Assembly (NCBI GenBank): GCA_039185015.1
Contig: JBCDAU010000005.1
Coordinates: forward strand, 1 to 64,000
Length of the DNA: 64,000 nucleotides
Source of the DNA: JBCBSZ01 sp039185015
GTDB lineage: Bacteria; Actinomycetota; Acidimicrobiia; Acidimicrobiales; Poriferisodalaceae
Reading direction: 5' to 3'
Shown: in pieces, positions 42,198 to 51,022 of the stretch
Numbering within the stretch: the stretch's first letter is position 1
How the letters are laid out: each line of letters opens with the position of its first letter
Notes under the pieces: model-generated
Database searches by the model: none
What the model saw: only the letters and a program-made list of their open reading frames with translations
Told to the model about the DNA's origin: nothing
Made by a program: the position numbers and the translations under genes

Positions 42198-43681
42198 CAG
42201 ACGGGCAGGCCTCGCCGCTGCCGCCACCGCGAGTGCCGCCACAGGTGCTCGAGCGCCGTGACGGCGCGGTTGGCCGAGCCGTAGCAGAGGCGGCCGGACT
42301 CGCGGACGGCGGCGGGCCCGGCGTTGGCCGGGTCGGCGACCGAGAGCTCGGTGGCGGTGAGGATCGGCTTGCCGGTGCGGTCGGAGATCTCCGCGGCCGC
42401 CTCGGCGAAGCGGGCGTCCTGGCGCTCGTGGTAGGCCACGATCCGCTCGAGGCCGTGATCCGGGTAGAAGTGGCCCTCACGCATGAGGCGCGCCTGGTTC
42501 GATTGGATCCCGAGGCCGAGATACACGATCGCGTCGACCTCGTCGTGGGAGGCGATCAGCTCCAGCACGGTCGGGATGGTGTCTCGGGTCTCGCCGCCGG
42601 CGAGATCGACCGGGTTGTTCCGCGACCACCGGGGTGGCAGGTGCTCGTCGACCGCGGCCAACAGGTCCTCGGGCAGCTCGAGCAGCTCCAGGTCGCTCGA
42701 CGTGATCGCGTCAGCGGTGACCACGCCCCATCCACCCGCTGTGGTCATCACGACGGTGCGCGGGCCCGTGGGCAGCGGTTGGGTCGCGAAGGTCGCAGCC
42801 GCCTCGTATGCCTCCTCGACGTTGGCCGCCCGGGTCACACCGATCTGCCGGCACACACCGTCGAAGACGCCGTCGTCCGCAGCCAACGCGCCGGTGTGCG
42901 ACGCGGCCGCGGCCGCTCCGCCCTCGGTCGCGCCACCCTTCACCACGACGAGCGGCATGCGCTCGGTGATCGACCGTGCTCGATCGGCGAAGGCCCGCCC
43001 GTCGACGATCGACTCGACGTACGCGAGCCCGACCTTGGTCTCGGGGTCGTCGGCGTAGTGGTCGAGGTAGTCCGCGACGGTGACCATGGCGGCGTTGCCG
43101 GCCGACACGGCCCGGCTCACGCCGATCCCCGACCACACGGCCCAGTTCTGGAACGACGACACGAAGTTGCCCGACTGGCTCGCGATGCCGATGCCACCGG
43201 CAGGCGGATAGGGCGCCACGATCTGGGCGCAGAGCTTGGACGGCGTGGACACCACACCCTGACCGTTCGGACCGGCGAGCAGCAGGTCGAGCTCGGCCCC
43301 GAGCGCGATGAGCTCGGCCTGCGCGGCCTCGCCCTCGGGCCCGGCCTCGCCGTACCCGGCCGAGGTGATGAACGCCGCCTTGATGCCCTTGGCGGCAGCG
43401 GATCGCAGGAGATCGGGGTTGGCGGACGCCGGGGTGCAGACGAAGACGAGGTCGTACTCGCCGTCGGGCAGATCGTCGATCGACGGGACCGTCTCGATGC
43501 CCAGGACCGTCTCGCCACGCAGATTCGTGCCGGCGACCTTTCCCTCGTAGCCCGAGGCGAGGATGTTGTGGAGCGACACGAACCCGAACTTGCCCGGATG
43601 GGTCGCGGCACCGGCGACGACGACGCCGCGAGGATCGAAGAGCGCCTGGAAGTGCTCGGGCCGGAGGTGGTGGGCGCTCAC
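42197..43681 (-). CDS. NDP-forming acyl-CoA synthetase, alpha subunit
   Basis: A 494-residue CoA-binding/ligase-CoA protein. N-terminal CoA-binding domain R-G-V-V-V-A-G-A-A-T-H-P-G-K, and the phospho-histidine region A-S-H-T-G-A-L-A, which is the His that carries phosphate between succinyl-CoA-synthetase-like domains. Works with the ATP-grasp subunit encoded just upstream (4-bp overlap) to convert acyl-CoA + NDP + Pi to acid + CoA + NTP, or the reverse. Substrate unknown. It ends with a 1-base overlap into dacB. Confidence 0.9.
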   Translation of the reverse strand: MSAHHLRPEHFQALFDPRGVVVAGAATHPGKFGFVSLHNILASGYEGKVAGTNLRGETVLGIETVPSIDDLPDGEYDLVFVCTPASANPDLLRSAAAKGIKAAFITSAGYGEAGPEGEAAQAELIALGAELDLLLAGPNGQGVVSTPSKLCAQIVAPYPPAGGIGIASQSGNFVSSFQNWAVWSGIGVSRAVSAGNAAMVTVADYLDHYADDPETKVGLAYVESIVDGRAFADRARSITERMPLVVVKGGATEGGAAAAASHTGALAADDGVFDGVCRQIGVTRAANVEEAYEAAATFATQPLPTGPRTVVMTTAGGWGVVTADAITSSDLELLELPEDLLAAVDEHLPPRWSRNNPVDLAGGETRDTIPTVLELIASHDEVDAIVYLGLGIQSNQARLMREGHFYPDHGLERIVAYHERQDARFAEAAAEISDRTGKPILTATELSVADPANAGPAAVRESGRLCYGSANRAVTALEHLWRHSRWRQRRGLPV

Positions 43682-44355
43682 GTCGTCTCCTCGGCGGACA
43701 GCTCGACGAGGGCGTCGACGGCGACGGGGGCGCCGTCGACCACGATCAGCGGATTGATGTCGACCGAGGAAATGTCGGGTCGGTCCTCGGCGAGGCGGGC
43801 GAGCCCGCGCACGACCGCCACCAGCGCGGCGCGATCGACGGCGGGCTCCCCCCGGAACTCCCCCAGGAGCCGCTGGGTCGCGAGGTCGTCGATCATCTCC
43901 TCCGCGTCGACGTCGTCGAGCGGCACCATGCGGAAGGCGACATCACGAACCGCCTCGGCGAGGATGCCGCCGACGCCGAGCATCACCGTGGCACCGAACT
44001 GCGGGTCGCGGTGGAGGCCGGCGATGAGCTCTCGACTGCCCGAGACCATCTCGGCGACGAGGACCTCCACCTCACCGTCCTCGGGTCGAGCGAGGGCGAG
44101 CAGCTCGGCAGCCGCTGCGGCGACCGGCTCATCGCCCTCCAGGCCGAGGCGCACGAGACCGCGCTCGGTCTTGTGCGCGATCGCGTCACCGCAGAGCTTG
44201 ACGACGACCCGCCCGCCGAGCTCCCGGGCGGCCGCGACGGCGCCGTCGGCGTCGGGCACGACGCGCTCGGCGGCGATCGGGACGCCGTACTCGGCGAGCA
44301 GGTTCTTGGAGGTGGATTCGTCGAGCGTGCGTCCGGCGTTCGGTGGTGCTGCCAT
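43678..44355 (-). CDS. NDP-forming acyl-CoA synthetase, beta (ATP-grasp) subunit
   Basis: A 225-residue ATP-grasp subunit: L-A-E-Y-G-V-P-I-A-A-E-R near the N-terminus (the family's 'yGi'), V-V-V-K-L-C-G-D-A-I-A-H-K-T-E-R-G-L-V (nucleotide-binding), and D-I-N-P-L-I-V. ATG 44355 is preferred to one at 44385 because TACGGT lies 9 nt before it. Overlaps the alpha subunit by 4 bp. In many actinobacteria the two are fused; here they are separate genes. Confidence 0.9.
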   Translation of the reverse strand: MAAPPNAGRTLDESTSKNLLAEYGVPIAAERVVPDADGAVAAARELGGRVVVKLCGDAIAHKTERGLVRLGLEGDEPVAAAAAELLALARPEDGEVEVLVAEMVSGSRELIAGLHRDPQFGATVMLGVGGILAEAVRDVAFRMVPLDDVDAEEMIDDLATQRLLGEFRGEPAVDRAALVAVVRGLARLAEDRPDISSVDINPLIVVDGAPVAVDALVELSAEETT

Positions 44356-44414
44356 CGGGCGTCGACCGTAGCCGAGGGCTGCCATGGGGGAGCCAGCGGT
44401 GTACGGGTCACGGG

Positions 44415-44420
44415 TAGCCT
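44415..44420 (+). promoter_or_regulatory. Leaderless-type -10 box (TAGCCT)
   Basis: TAGCCT, seven bases, then GTG 44428; divergent from the TACGGT box serving the acyl-CoA synthetase operon. Confidence 0.4.
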
Positions 44421-44427
44421 CGCCGCC

Positions 44428-44811
44428 GTGGAGATCCTCGCCGCCCTCTTCGTGGAGAACTTCGACATCCGGCAAGCCGCCGGAGGTGCCGCCCGCCTCG
44501 ACCTCGGTGGTGCGCACTTCTCGTTCGCGGCTCCCTCCGAGCCGCCGGTGTCCATCGAGCCGCACCTGATCGTGATCGTGCGCTGCCCGGCCGACCACTC
44601 CGGCATGGCCGCGCTCGAGGTGGTCTTCATGCGCGGGGACGAGCAGGTGGCACGCAACGTCCAGCCGCTGCAGGTCGAGCCGGGCAAGTTCAACTACCGG
44701 CTCGTCAAGGGCGAGCTGACGTTCGAGTCGTACGAGACGATCGAAGCGCACTGCCGCATCGATCAGGGCGACCCGATCGTCGTCCCGCTCACGATCCTGC
44801 CCCCGGCGTGA
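44428..44811 (+). CDS. Hypothetical protein
   Basis: A 127-residue protein of unknown family: E-I-L-A-A-L-F-V-E-N-F-D-I-R at the start, then beta-rich sequence (LIVIVRCPADHSGMAALEVVF, VEPGKFNYRL). The shape suggests a beta-sandwich, and all-beta proteins of similar size occur in operons with FIST genes, but I cannot name it. Its stop overlaps the FIST start (GTGA), so they are coupled. Confidence 0.6.
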   Translation: MEILAALFVENFDIRQAAGGAARLDLGGAHFSFAAPSEPPVSIEPHLIVIVRCPADHSGMAALEVVFMRGDEQVARNVQPLQVEPGKFNYRLVKGELTFESYETIEAHCRIDQGDPIVVPLTILPPA

Positions 44812-45947
44812 GCTGGGCGGTCGGTGTCTCCACGCATCCCTCGGCGCGCGACGCCACCGGCGAGGTCATCGGCCAACTGCTGGAGCGCGTCGGTGACGAC
44901 GTCGATGTCGCCACCGTCTTCGTGTCGGGCCATCGCACCGATCTCGACGAGATCCTCGCCGCGCTCCGGGCGACGCTGAGCCCACGCGTGCTGGTCGGTA
45001 CCTCGGCCGGCACGATCGTGGGCGGCGCCCGCGAGCTGACGTCGATGCCGGCGCTGTCGGTGCTCGCCGGTCGAGCCGACGGTGTGACCGGTCTTCGACT
45101 CCGGACGTCGAAGGTCGAGCGCGGCACGAGGCTCGACGGCCTCGACCCGGCCGTGCTCGCCGCCGCCCACTCGGTCGTGCTGCTCGCCGACCGGCACACC
45201 TTCCCCGCCGCTGCGGTGCTCGCCCACCTCCAGGCCCGACACCCTCACCTGACCGTCGTCGGCGGCGTCGCGTCCGGCGTCCCCGAGCCAGGAGCAGCGC
45301 GGCTCATCCTCGACGGCAGCGTGACCGCCTCCGGGGCCGTCGCTCTCGCCTTCAGCGGGCCGACGAGGGTCGAGCCCGTGGTCTCGCACGGCTGCCGTCC
45401 GATCGGCGACCCGCTCACCGTGACCGCGTCCGACGGCCCGATGGTCCTCGAACTCGGCGGGAGACCGGCTGCGGAGCGGCTGGCCGAGGTCCTGCGGGCG
45501 CTCGAGCCCGAGGAGCGGTCGGTCGCGGCAACCGGCCTCCTGGCCGGTATCGTCGTCGACGAGCAGCAGGAGTCGTTCGGTCCCGGCGACTTCCTGATCC
45601 GAGCCATCCGCGCCGTCGACCGGGAGGGTGGCGGCGTCGCCATCGGCGACCGCGCGCCGCTCGGTTCCACGTTCCAGTTCCAGCTCCGCGACGCGGACCG
45701 GGCGAGCATCGACCTCGGCACCGCCCTGCTCGGACACCGGGCGCAGGCGGCGCTGCTGTTCACCTGCGAGGGACGTGGCGAGCGGCTCTTCGGCCACCCC
45801 GACCACGACGCCGCCGCCGTGAGCGAGGCGCTCGGAACCGGGGCGATCTCCGGGATGGCGTGCGCAGCGGAGATCGGGCCGGTCGGCGGACTGCCCCGTC
45901 TCCACGGGTTCACCGCCTCGGTCGGACTCCTCGTCGACCGAGCCTGA
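44808..45947 (+). CDS. FIST-domain sensory protein
   Basis: A 379-residue protein with FIST N and FIST C domains. N-half: V-L-V-G-T-S-A-G-T-I-V-G-G-A-R-E-L; C-half: G-P-G-D-F-L-I-R-A-I and F-T-C-E-G-R-G-E-R-L-F-G. FIST modules are thought to sense small molecules such as amino acids and usually sit on signalling proteins; here there is no output domain, so it may act with another protein. Starts by 4-bp overlap with the preceding gene. Confidence 0.88.
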   Translation: MSWAVGVSTHPSARDATGEVIGQLLERVGDDVDVATVFVSGHRTDLDEILAALRATLSPRVLVGTSAGTIVGGARELTSMPALSVLAGRADGVTGLRLRTSKVERGTRLDGLDPAVLAAAHSVVLLADRHTFPAAAVLAHLQARHPHLTVVGGVASGVPEPGAARLILDGSVTASGAVALAFSGPTRVEPVVSHGCRPIGDPLTVTASDGPMVLELGGRPAAERLAEVLRALEPEERSVAATGLLAGIVVDEQQESFGPGDFLIRAIRAVDREGGGVAIGDRAPLGSTFQFQLRDADRASIDLGTALLGHRAQAALLFTCEGRGERLFGHPDHDAAAVSEALGTGAISGMACAAEIGPVGGLPRLHGFTASVGLLVDRA

Positions 45948-45961
45948 CGTCGGACCGAACG

Positions 45962-45979
45962 CGGCGCGGCGCCGCGCCG
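45962..45979. repeat. Perfect 18-bp GC palindrome
   Basis: CGGCGCGGC|GCCGCGCCG between the FIST stop (45947) and the tkt promoter. No loop, no T-tract. Could be a terminator stem, a protein site, or chance in GC-rich DNA. Confidence 0.5.
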
Positions 45980-46009
45980 GGCGGCGAACCACGGCGAGTC
46001 GGCCGGCGG

Positions 46010-46015
46010 TAGGCT
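46010..46015 (+). promoter_or_regulatory. -10 box (TAGGCT) of tkt-tal operon
   Basis: TAGGCT 8 nt before the GTG at 46024, with no Shine-Dalgarno between; candidate leaderless start for transketolase. Confidence 0.4.
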
Positions 46016-46023
46016 CACGCCAC

Positions 46024-48003
46024 GTGACAGCTCCCCCCTCACCCGAGCTCGAATCCCTCGCCGTCAACGTCGCCCGCGGCCTCCAGATGGACGCCGTCGC
46101 CGCGGCGAACAGCGGCCACACTGGCACCGCGCTCGCGCTCTCACCGCTCACCCACGTCCTGTTCACGCGCATCATGGACTTCGACGCGGCGGACCCGACG
46201 TGGCCCGATCGCGACCGGTTCGTGCTCTCCGCCGGGCACGCGTCCATGCTGCAGTACTCGTTCCTGCACCTGCTGGGCTACGGGCTCACCCTCGACGACA
46301 TCCGAGCCTTCCGGCAGTGGGACAGCCTCACGCCGGGTCATCCCGAGGTCGGCCACACCGCCGGCGTCGAGGTCACCACCGGACCGCTCGGTCAGGGCTT
46401 CGCGAACGCGGTCGGCATGGCCATGGCCGAGCGCTGGTTGCGGGCCACCTTCGGCGATGACCTCTTCGACCATCGGATCTACTGCATCGCCTCCGACGGT
46501 GACCTCATGGAGGGCATCAGCCACGAGGCGGCCTCCTTCGCCGGTCACCAGGGCCTGGGGCGACTCGTCGTGATCTACGACGACAACCACATCACGATCG
46601 ACGGCGCGACCGAGCTGGCCTACAGCGACGACGTCCCCGGTCGGTTCCGCTCCTACGGGTGGCACGTCGAGGAGCTCGGTGAGGTCGCCGAGGATCTCGA
46701 CGCGCTCGAGGCCGGCATCCGCGCCGGCATCGCGGCCGACGATCGGCCCTCCCTCATCGTGCTGCGCAGCCACATCGGCCACCCGCTGCCCAACGTCGTC
46801 GACACCCCGGGCGCTCACGGCGCCGTGCTCGATGCCGACGAGCTCGCCGCGGGTCGGCAGATCATGGGCCTGCCCGCCGACGAGCGGTTCTGGGTCCCCG
46901 ACGAGGTCGCCGCGCTCTACGCCGACGCCGGTCGCCGCGGCGCCGATGCACGTGCCGCCTGGGCCGCCCGCCTCGACGGGTGGGACGGCGACCGGGCCGC
47001 GCTCGACGCCGCCCTCGCAGCGCGCCCGCTCGACGGGCTGCGCGGCGCGCTGCCCGAGTTCGAGGTCGGCACCGCGATCGCAACGCGCAAGGCCTCCAAC
47101 ACCGTCCTCGAGGCGATTGCTCCGCAGGTTCCGGGCCTCGTCGCGGGCTCCGCCGACCTGACCGGCAACACCGGCGTGAAGCTCGCGTCGGAGCCGATGG
47201 GCCCGGAGGCACCCGGCGGCCGTGCCATCCACTACGGCGTCCGCGAGCACGGCATGGCGGCGGCGATGAACGGCATGGCGCTCCACGGTGGCGTCCTGCC
47301 CGTCGGCGGCACGTTCCTCGTCTTCAGCGACTACGCCCGACCGTCCGTGCGTTTGGCCGCCCTCTCGCGCGCCAAGGTCGTTTACAGCTTCACCCACGAC
47401 TCGATCGGCGTCGGTGAGGACGGTCCGACCCACCAGCCCGTCGAGCACGTCGCCGCTCTTCGGGCCATCCCCGGCCTGCGCGTCGTACGTCCCGCAGACG
47501 CCACCGAGGTCGCCGCCGCCTGGGCGATGGCGCTCGAGGGTGACGGCCCGACGGCGCTGATCCTCACCCGCCAGAACGTCCCCGTCCTCGCCGGCACCGG
47601 CGTCGGCGTCGAGCGCGGCGGCTACGTGGTGGGCACGGCCCCGAGCGAGCCGGACGTCGTGCTCGTCGGCACCGGGAGCGAGCTCCAGTGGTGCGTCGGG
47701 GCTGCCGACGCACTTGCCGGCTCGGGCGTGCGAGCACAGGTCGTGTCGATGCCGTGCCGCGAGCTGTTCGAGACCCAGGACGCGGACTACCGAGCTGCGG
47801 TGCTGCCGGCCGGCGTGCCCGTGCTCGCCGTCGAGGCCGGCGTGCACGACGGCTGGGACGGACCCGCGAGCGCGACCGTCACCCTCGACCGCTTCGGCGC
47901 CTCCGCTCCGGGAGGAACAGCGATGCGGGAGTTCGGGTTCACCACGGAGAACGTCACGGCCGCAGCCGCCCAACTCGTCGAACGTCATCAGGAGGCGTCG
48001 TGA
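46024..48003 (+). CDS. tkt: Transketolase
   Basis: A 659-residue transketolase (thiamine-diphosphate enzyme of the pentose phosphate pathway). S-G-H-T-G (residues about 30-34), the ThDP motif S-D-G-D-L-M-E-G...N-H, P-L-G-Q-G-F-A-N-A, and D-S-I-G-V-G-E-D-G-P-T-H-Q-P with the catalytic His are all intact. Note S-G-H-T-G where many enzymes have S-G-H-P-G. Stop overlaps the transaldolase start by 4 bp. Confidence 0.97.
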   Translation: MTAPPSPELESLAVNVARGLQMDAVAAANSGHTGTALALSPLTHVLFTRIMDFDAADPTWPDRDRFVLSAGHASMLQYSFLHLLGYGLTLDDIRAFRQWDSLTPGHPEVGHTAGVEVTTGPLGQGFANAVGMAMAERWLRATFGDDLFDHRIYCIASDGDLMEGISHEAASFAGHQGLGRLVVIYDDNHITIDGATELAYSDDVPGRFRSYGWHVEELGEVAEDLDALEAGIRAGIAADDRPSLIVLRSHIGHPLPNVVDTPGAHGAVLDADELAAGRQIMGLPADERFWVPDEVAALYADAGRRGADARAAWAARLDGWDGDRAALDAALAARPLDGLRGALPEFEVGTAIATRKASNTVLEAIAPQVPGLVAGSADLTGNTGVKLASEPMGPEAPGGRAIHYGVREHGMAAAMNGMALHGGVLPVGGTFLVFSDYARPSVRLAALSRAKVVYSFTHDSIGVGEDGPTHQPVEHVAALRAIPGLRVVRPADATEVAAAWAMALEGDGPTALILTRQNVPVLAGTGVGVERGGYVVGTAPSEPDVVLVGTGSELQWCVGAADALAGSGVRAQVVSMPCRELFETQDADYRAAVLPAGVPVLAVEAGVHDGWDGPASATVTLDRFGASAPGGTAMREFGFTTENVTAAAAQLVERHQEAS

Positions 48004-49091
48004 GCAAGCTCCAGGACCTCTACGCCGACCAGGGTCAGAGCCCCTGGCTCGACAACCTCCGCCGAGGATGGATCACCGGTGGCGAGATGCAGGAGCTCAT
48101 CGCACAGGGCATCCGCGGCATCACGTCGAACCCGACGATCTTCCAGAAGGCGATCACGGGCGAGGACACCTACGACCGCCAGTTCGCCGACCTCGTCGGC
48201 GGCGGGGCGACCATCGAGGACGCCTACTGGTCCATGGTCGTGCGCGACATCGAGTCCGCGCTCGCCCTCCTCCGCCCCGTCTACGACGCATCGGACGGAC
48301 GCGACGGCTACGTGTCGGTCGAGGTCGCGCCCGAGCTCGCGAACGACACCGAGGCCACGACCGAACAGGCCCGCGAGCTCCACACCCGCATCGACGAGCC
48401 GAACGTGATGATCAAGATCCCGGGCACCGAGGCCGGGCTCCCGGCGATCGAGCAGATGATCGCCGAGAAGCGCTCGATCAACGTGACCCTGATCTTCGGC
48501 CTCGACCGATACCAGGACGTGATGGAGGCCTACCTTCGCGGCCTCGAGCGGGCCGACGGTGACCTGTCCCGGGTCGCCAGCGTCGCCTCGTTCTTCATCA
48601 GCCGCGTCGACACCGAGGTCGATCGCCGTCTCGACGAGATCGGTACCCCCGAGGCGCTCGCCCTCAAGGGCAAGACCGCGGTCGCCAACGGCCAGCTCGC
48701 CTACCAGCTCTTCGAGCAGACCTTCAGCGGGCCGCGCTGGGAGGCGTTGGTCGAGCGCGGTGCCCGCGTGCAGCGGCCGCTCTGGGCGTCGACGTCGACC
48801 AAGGACCCGTCGTACCCCGAGACGCTCTACGTCGACACGCTCATCGGCCCGGAGACCGTCAACACGATGCCCGACGCCACCGTGGATGCCTTCGTCGCGG
48901 GCGGCACCGTCGCCCGGACCGTCGACGCCGACTACCCGGCCGCTCAGTCGGTGATCGACCAGGTCTCCGCCCTCGGTGTCGATCTCGACGAGGTCGTCCA
49001 GCTCCTCGAGGATCAGGGCGTGGCCAGCTTCTCCAAGTCCTTCGACGAGTTGCTCGCGGCGCTCGACGACAAGCGCGACCGCCTGAGCTGA
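48000..49091 (+). CDS. tal: Transaldolase
   Basis: A 363-residue transaldolase. W-L-D-N-L-R-R-G-W is the actinobacterial N-terminus, G-I-T-S-N-P-T-I-F the start of the barrel, and M-I-K-I-P-G-T carries the Schiff-base lysine. C-terminal S-Y-P-E-T-L-Y-V-D-T-L-I. GTG 48000 overlaps the tkt stop (GTGA) with AGGAGG directly before it. Acts with tkt in carbon shuffling between sugars. Confidence 0.97.
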   Translation: MSKLQDLYADQGQSPWLDNLRRGWITGGEMQELIAQGIRGITSNPTIFQKAITGEDTYDRQFADLVGGGATIEDAYWSMVVRDIESALALLRPVYDASDGRDGYVSVEVAPELANDTEATTEQARELHTRIDEPNVMIKIPGTEAGLPAIEQMIAEKRSINVTLIFGLDRYQDVMEAYLRGLERADGDLSRVASVASFFISRVDTEVDRRLDEIGTPEALALKGKTAVANGQLAYQLFEQTFSGPRWEALVERGARVQRPLWASTSTKDPSYPETLYVDTLIGPETVNTMPDATVDAFVAGGTVARTVDADYPAAQSVIDQVSALGVDLDEVVQLLEDQGVASFSKSFDELLAALDDKRDRLS

Positions 49092-49104
49092 GCGCCACAC
49101 GCCC

Positions 49105-50136
49105 GTGAGCGACCTCCGCAGCACCGGCGACCCGGCGCTCGACGCCGACCTGGCGACGCTGCTCGACGACCTGGGCGCATCGGACCACCGCGACCAGCTC
49201 ATGGAGCTGTTCGTCGCAGCGGTCCGCGCCGCTCAGGGCCGGCATGACCGGCTGGACCTGAAGATCGCGTCCGCCGCGCTCCGAGAGATGCAGTCCGCGT
49301 TCGCGATGTTCGCTCCCTACAGCGACCGGCCGAAGGTGACGATCTTCGGCTCGGCCCGCACCGACGCCGACGACCCCAGCTACGGGGCGGCACATGACGT
49401 CGCCGCCCGCCTTGCCGAGCTCGACTGGATGGTCGTCACCGGCGCCGGACCCGGGATCATGGAGGCCGGGCTGGCCGGGGCCGGTCGGGAGCACGCCATC
49501 GGCGTGTCGATCCGCCTGCCGTTCGAGACCGAGGCCAACCACGTCATCGCCGGCGACGAGAAGCTCGTCGAGATGAAGTACTTCTTCACCCGCAAGCTGA
49601 TGCTGATCAAGGAGTCGAAGGGCTTCATCTCGCTGCCTGGCGGCTTCGGCACGCTCGACGAGACCTTCGAGCTCTTCACCCTCCAGCAGACGGGCAAGGC
49701 CGACCCGGTGCCGATCGTGCTGCTCGACCAGCCCGGCGGCGACTTCTGGACCGATCTCGACGGCTTCATCCGCTCGACGCTCGTGGCCGATGGTGTGGTG
49801 TCCGAGCACGACACCGGCCTGTACCTCGTCACCGACGACGTCGAGGCCGCCTGCCGTGAGGTCGTGGACTTCTACGCCAACTTCCACTCGATCCGCTACG
49901 TCGGCGATCGGCTCGTCGTCCGCATGAATCGGCCGCTGCCGGATGACGCGTTGGCGGCCATCGATCGCGACTTCCGGCACCTCGTCGACGACGGCGCCAT
50001 CGAGACGACCCGGCCGCTCCGCCCCGAGATCAGCACCGACGACGTCGTCGACCTCCCCCGGATCGCCTTCCGCTACGGACGCGGCCACTACGGCCGGTTG
50101 CGGCCGCTGATCGACCGCATCAACGCCGCCGGCTGA
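49105..50136 (+). CDS. LOG family (TIGR00730-like) nucleotide phosphoribohydrolase
   Basis: A 343-residue Rossmann-fold protein. G-S-A-R-T-D-A-D-D-P-S-Y (residues about 75-86) and V-V-T-G-A-G-P-G-I-M-E-A, then the hallmark P-G-G-F-G-T-L-D-E. LOG proteins release cytokinin-type bases or act on AMP (PpnN-like); this is the long form with extra C-terminal region to 343. Substrate open. Same-strand after tal (13 bp); its last 17 bp overlap the convergent sodX. Confidence 0.88.
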   Translation: MSDLRSTGDPALDADLATLLDDLGASDHRDQLMELFVAAVRAAQGRHDRLDLKIASAALREMQSAFAMFAPYSDRPKVTIFGSARTDADDPSYGAAHDVAARLAELDWMVVTGAGPGIMEAGLAGAGREHAIGVSIRLPFETEANHVIAGDEKLVEMKYFFTRKLMLIKESKGFISLPGGFGTLDETFELFTLQQTGKADPVPIVLLDQPGGDFWTDLDGFIRSTLVADGVVSEHDTGLYLVTDDVEAACREVVDFYANFHSIRYVGDRLVVRMNRPLPDDALAAIDRDFRHLVDDGAIETTRPLRPEISTDDVVDLPRIAFRYGRGHYGRLRPLIDRINAAG

Positions 50137-50509
50137 CCGGGTCCGCGGCGGTCGCGTACCGCCGGACCACGCGCCCGACGACGAGCCGACGTGGCACCGG
50201 GCCGACATGCCGGCTGTCGGTCGACCGATCGGGCTCGTCCCCCCGGACGTCGACGCCCTCCTCACCGACGTCGTGCACCCGCTTGACCCACAGCCCGGTG
50301 TGGCCGCGCGGAGCGCGCAGGACGATCACCTGGCCGGGTCTCACGCGGCGGGTCCGCCAGACGAGCAGGCGGTCACCGTCGTCGTAGGTCGGCTGCATGC
50401 TCGGTCCCGAGACGCGGACGCGCGTCGTGCGACGGACGCCGACGGCGACCGCCGCCGCGGCGAGGCTTCCGGTGACGGCCGCGACGCTCGCTAGAGTCGT
50501 CGTCGTCAT
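50120..50509 (-). CDS. sodX: Nickel superoxide dismutase maturation protease SodX
   Basis: A 129-residue S26-type peptidase. Membrane helix (6-24), catalytic serine in S-G-P-S-M-Q-P-T (Ser37) and lysine in L-W-V-K-R-V-H (Lys76). It cuts the N-propeptide of nickel SOD, encoded divergently 24 bp away, so that His1 of the mature enzyme is exposed for Ni binding. Smaller than signal peptidase I (214 residues at 28.1 kb). Confidence 0.88.
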   Translation of the reverse strand: MTTTTLASVAAVTGSLAAAAVAVGVRRTTRVRVSGPSMQPTYDDGDRLLVWRTRRVRPGQVIVLRAPRGHTGLWVKRVHDVGEEGVDVRGDEPDRSTDSRHVGPVPRRLVVGRVVRRYATAADPVSRRR

Positions 50510-50533
50510 CCATGAACCGAGAGGTGTAGCCCC

Positions 50534-50944
50534 ATGCTCGATTCCCTGTTGCGTCTCCTCGACCGGACCGTCGAGCCGGCCGTGGCCAGCGCGCACTGCG
50601 ACCTCCCCTGCGGCGTGTACGACCCCGCCCAGGCCCGGATCGAAGCAGAGTCCGTGAAGGGCTGCCAGGAGAAGTTCCAGGCGTCCGACGACGACGTCTT
50701 CAAGGGCCGCGCCGTCGCCATCAAGGAGGAGCGGTCCGAGATGGTCAAGCACCACCTGTGGGTGCTGTGGACCGATTACTTCAAGCCCCCGCACCTCGAG
50801 GCCTTCCCCGAGCTGCACGGTCTCTTCTGGAACGCCACCAAGCTCGCCGGCGAGTCGAAGAAGTCCGAGGATCCGGCCCAGGGTCAGCAGCTGCTCGACG
50901 CGATCGCCGAGATCGACCGCATCTTCTGGGAGACCAAGAAGTAG
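50534..50944 (+). CDS. sodN: Nickel-containing superoxide dismutase
   Basis: A 136-residue Ni-SOD, which converts superoxide to O2 and H2O2. A 20-residue leader ending in A-S-A precedes the nickel hook H-C-D-L-P-C-G-V-Y (residues 21-29), giving mature ligands His1, Cys2 and Cys6. The rest is the four-helix bundle. GAGAGGTG lies upstream of the ATG. Cytoplasmic; maturation by sodX. Confidence 0.97.
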   Translation: MLDSLLRLLDRTVEPAVASAHCDLPCGVYDPAQARIEAESVKGCQEKFQASDDDVFKGRAVAIKEERSEMVKHHLWVLWTDYFKPPHLEAFPELHGLFWNATKLAGESKKSEDPAQGQQLLDAIAEIDRIFWETKK

Positions 50945-50981
50945 CCACCGGGCCGCTGCGGCGGCTCGGACGAGCTCCGAT

Positions 50982-51011
50982 ACGAGGGACGGGCTCCGGC
51001 CCGTCCCTCGT
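50982..51011. terminator. Strong bidirectional hairpin terminator
   Basis: A perfect 13-bp stem (ACGAGGGACGGGC, loop TCCG, then its complement) between the convergent sodN and phosphotransferase genes. No T-run follows, usual for GC-rich actinobacterial terminators. Confidence 0.75.
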
Positions 51012-51022
51012 CGCGTCCGGGC

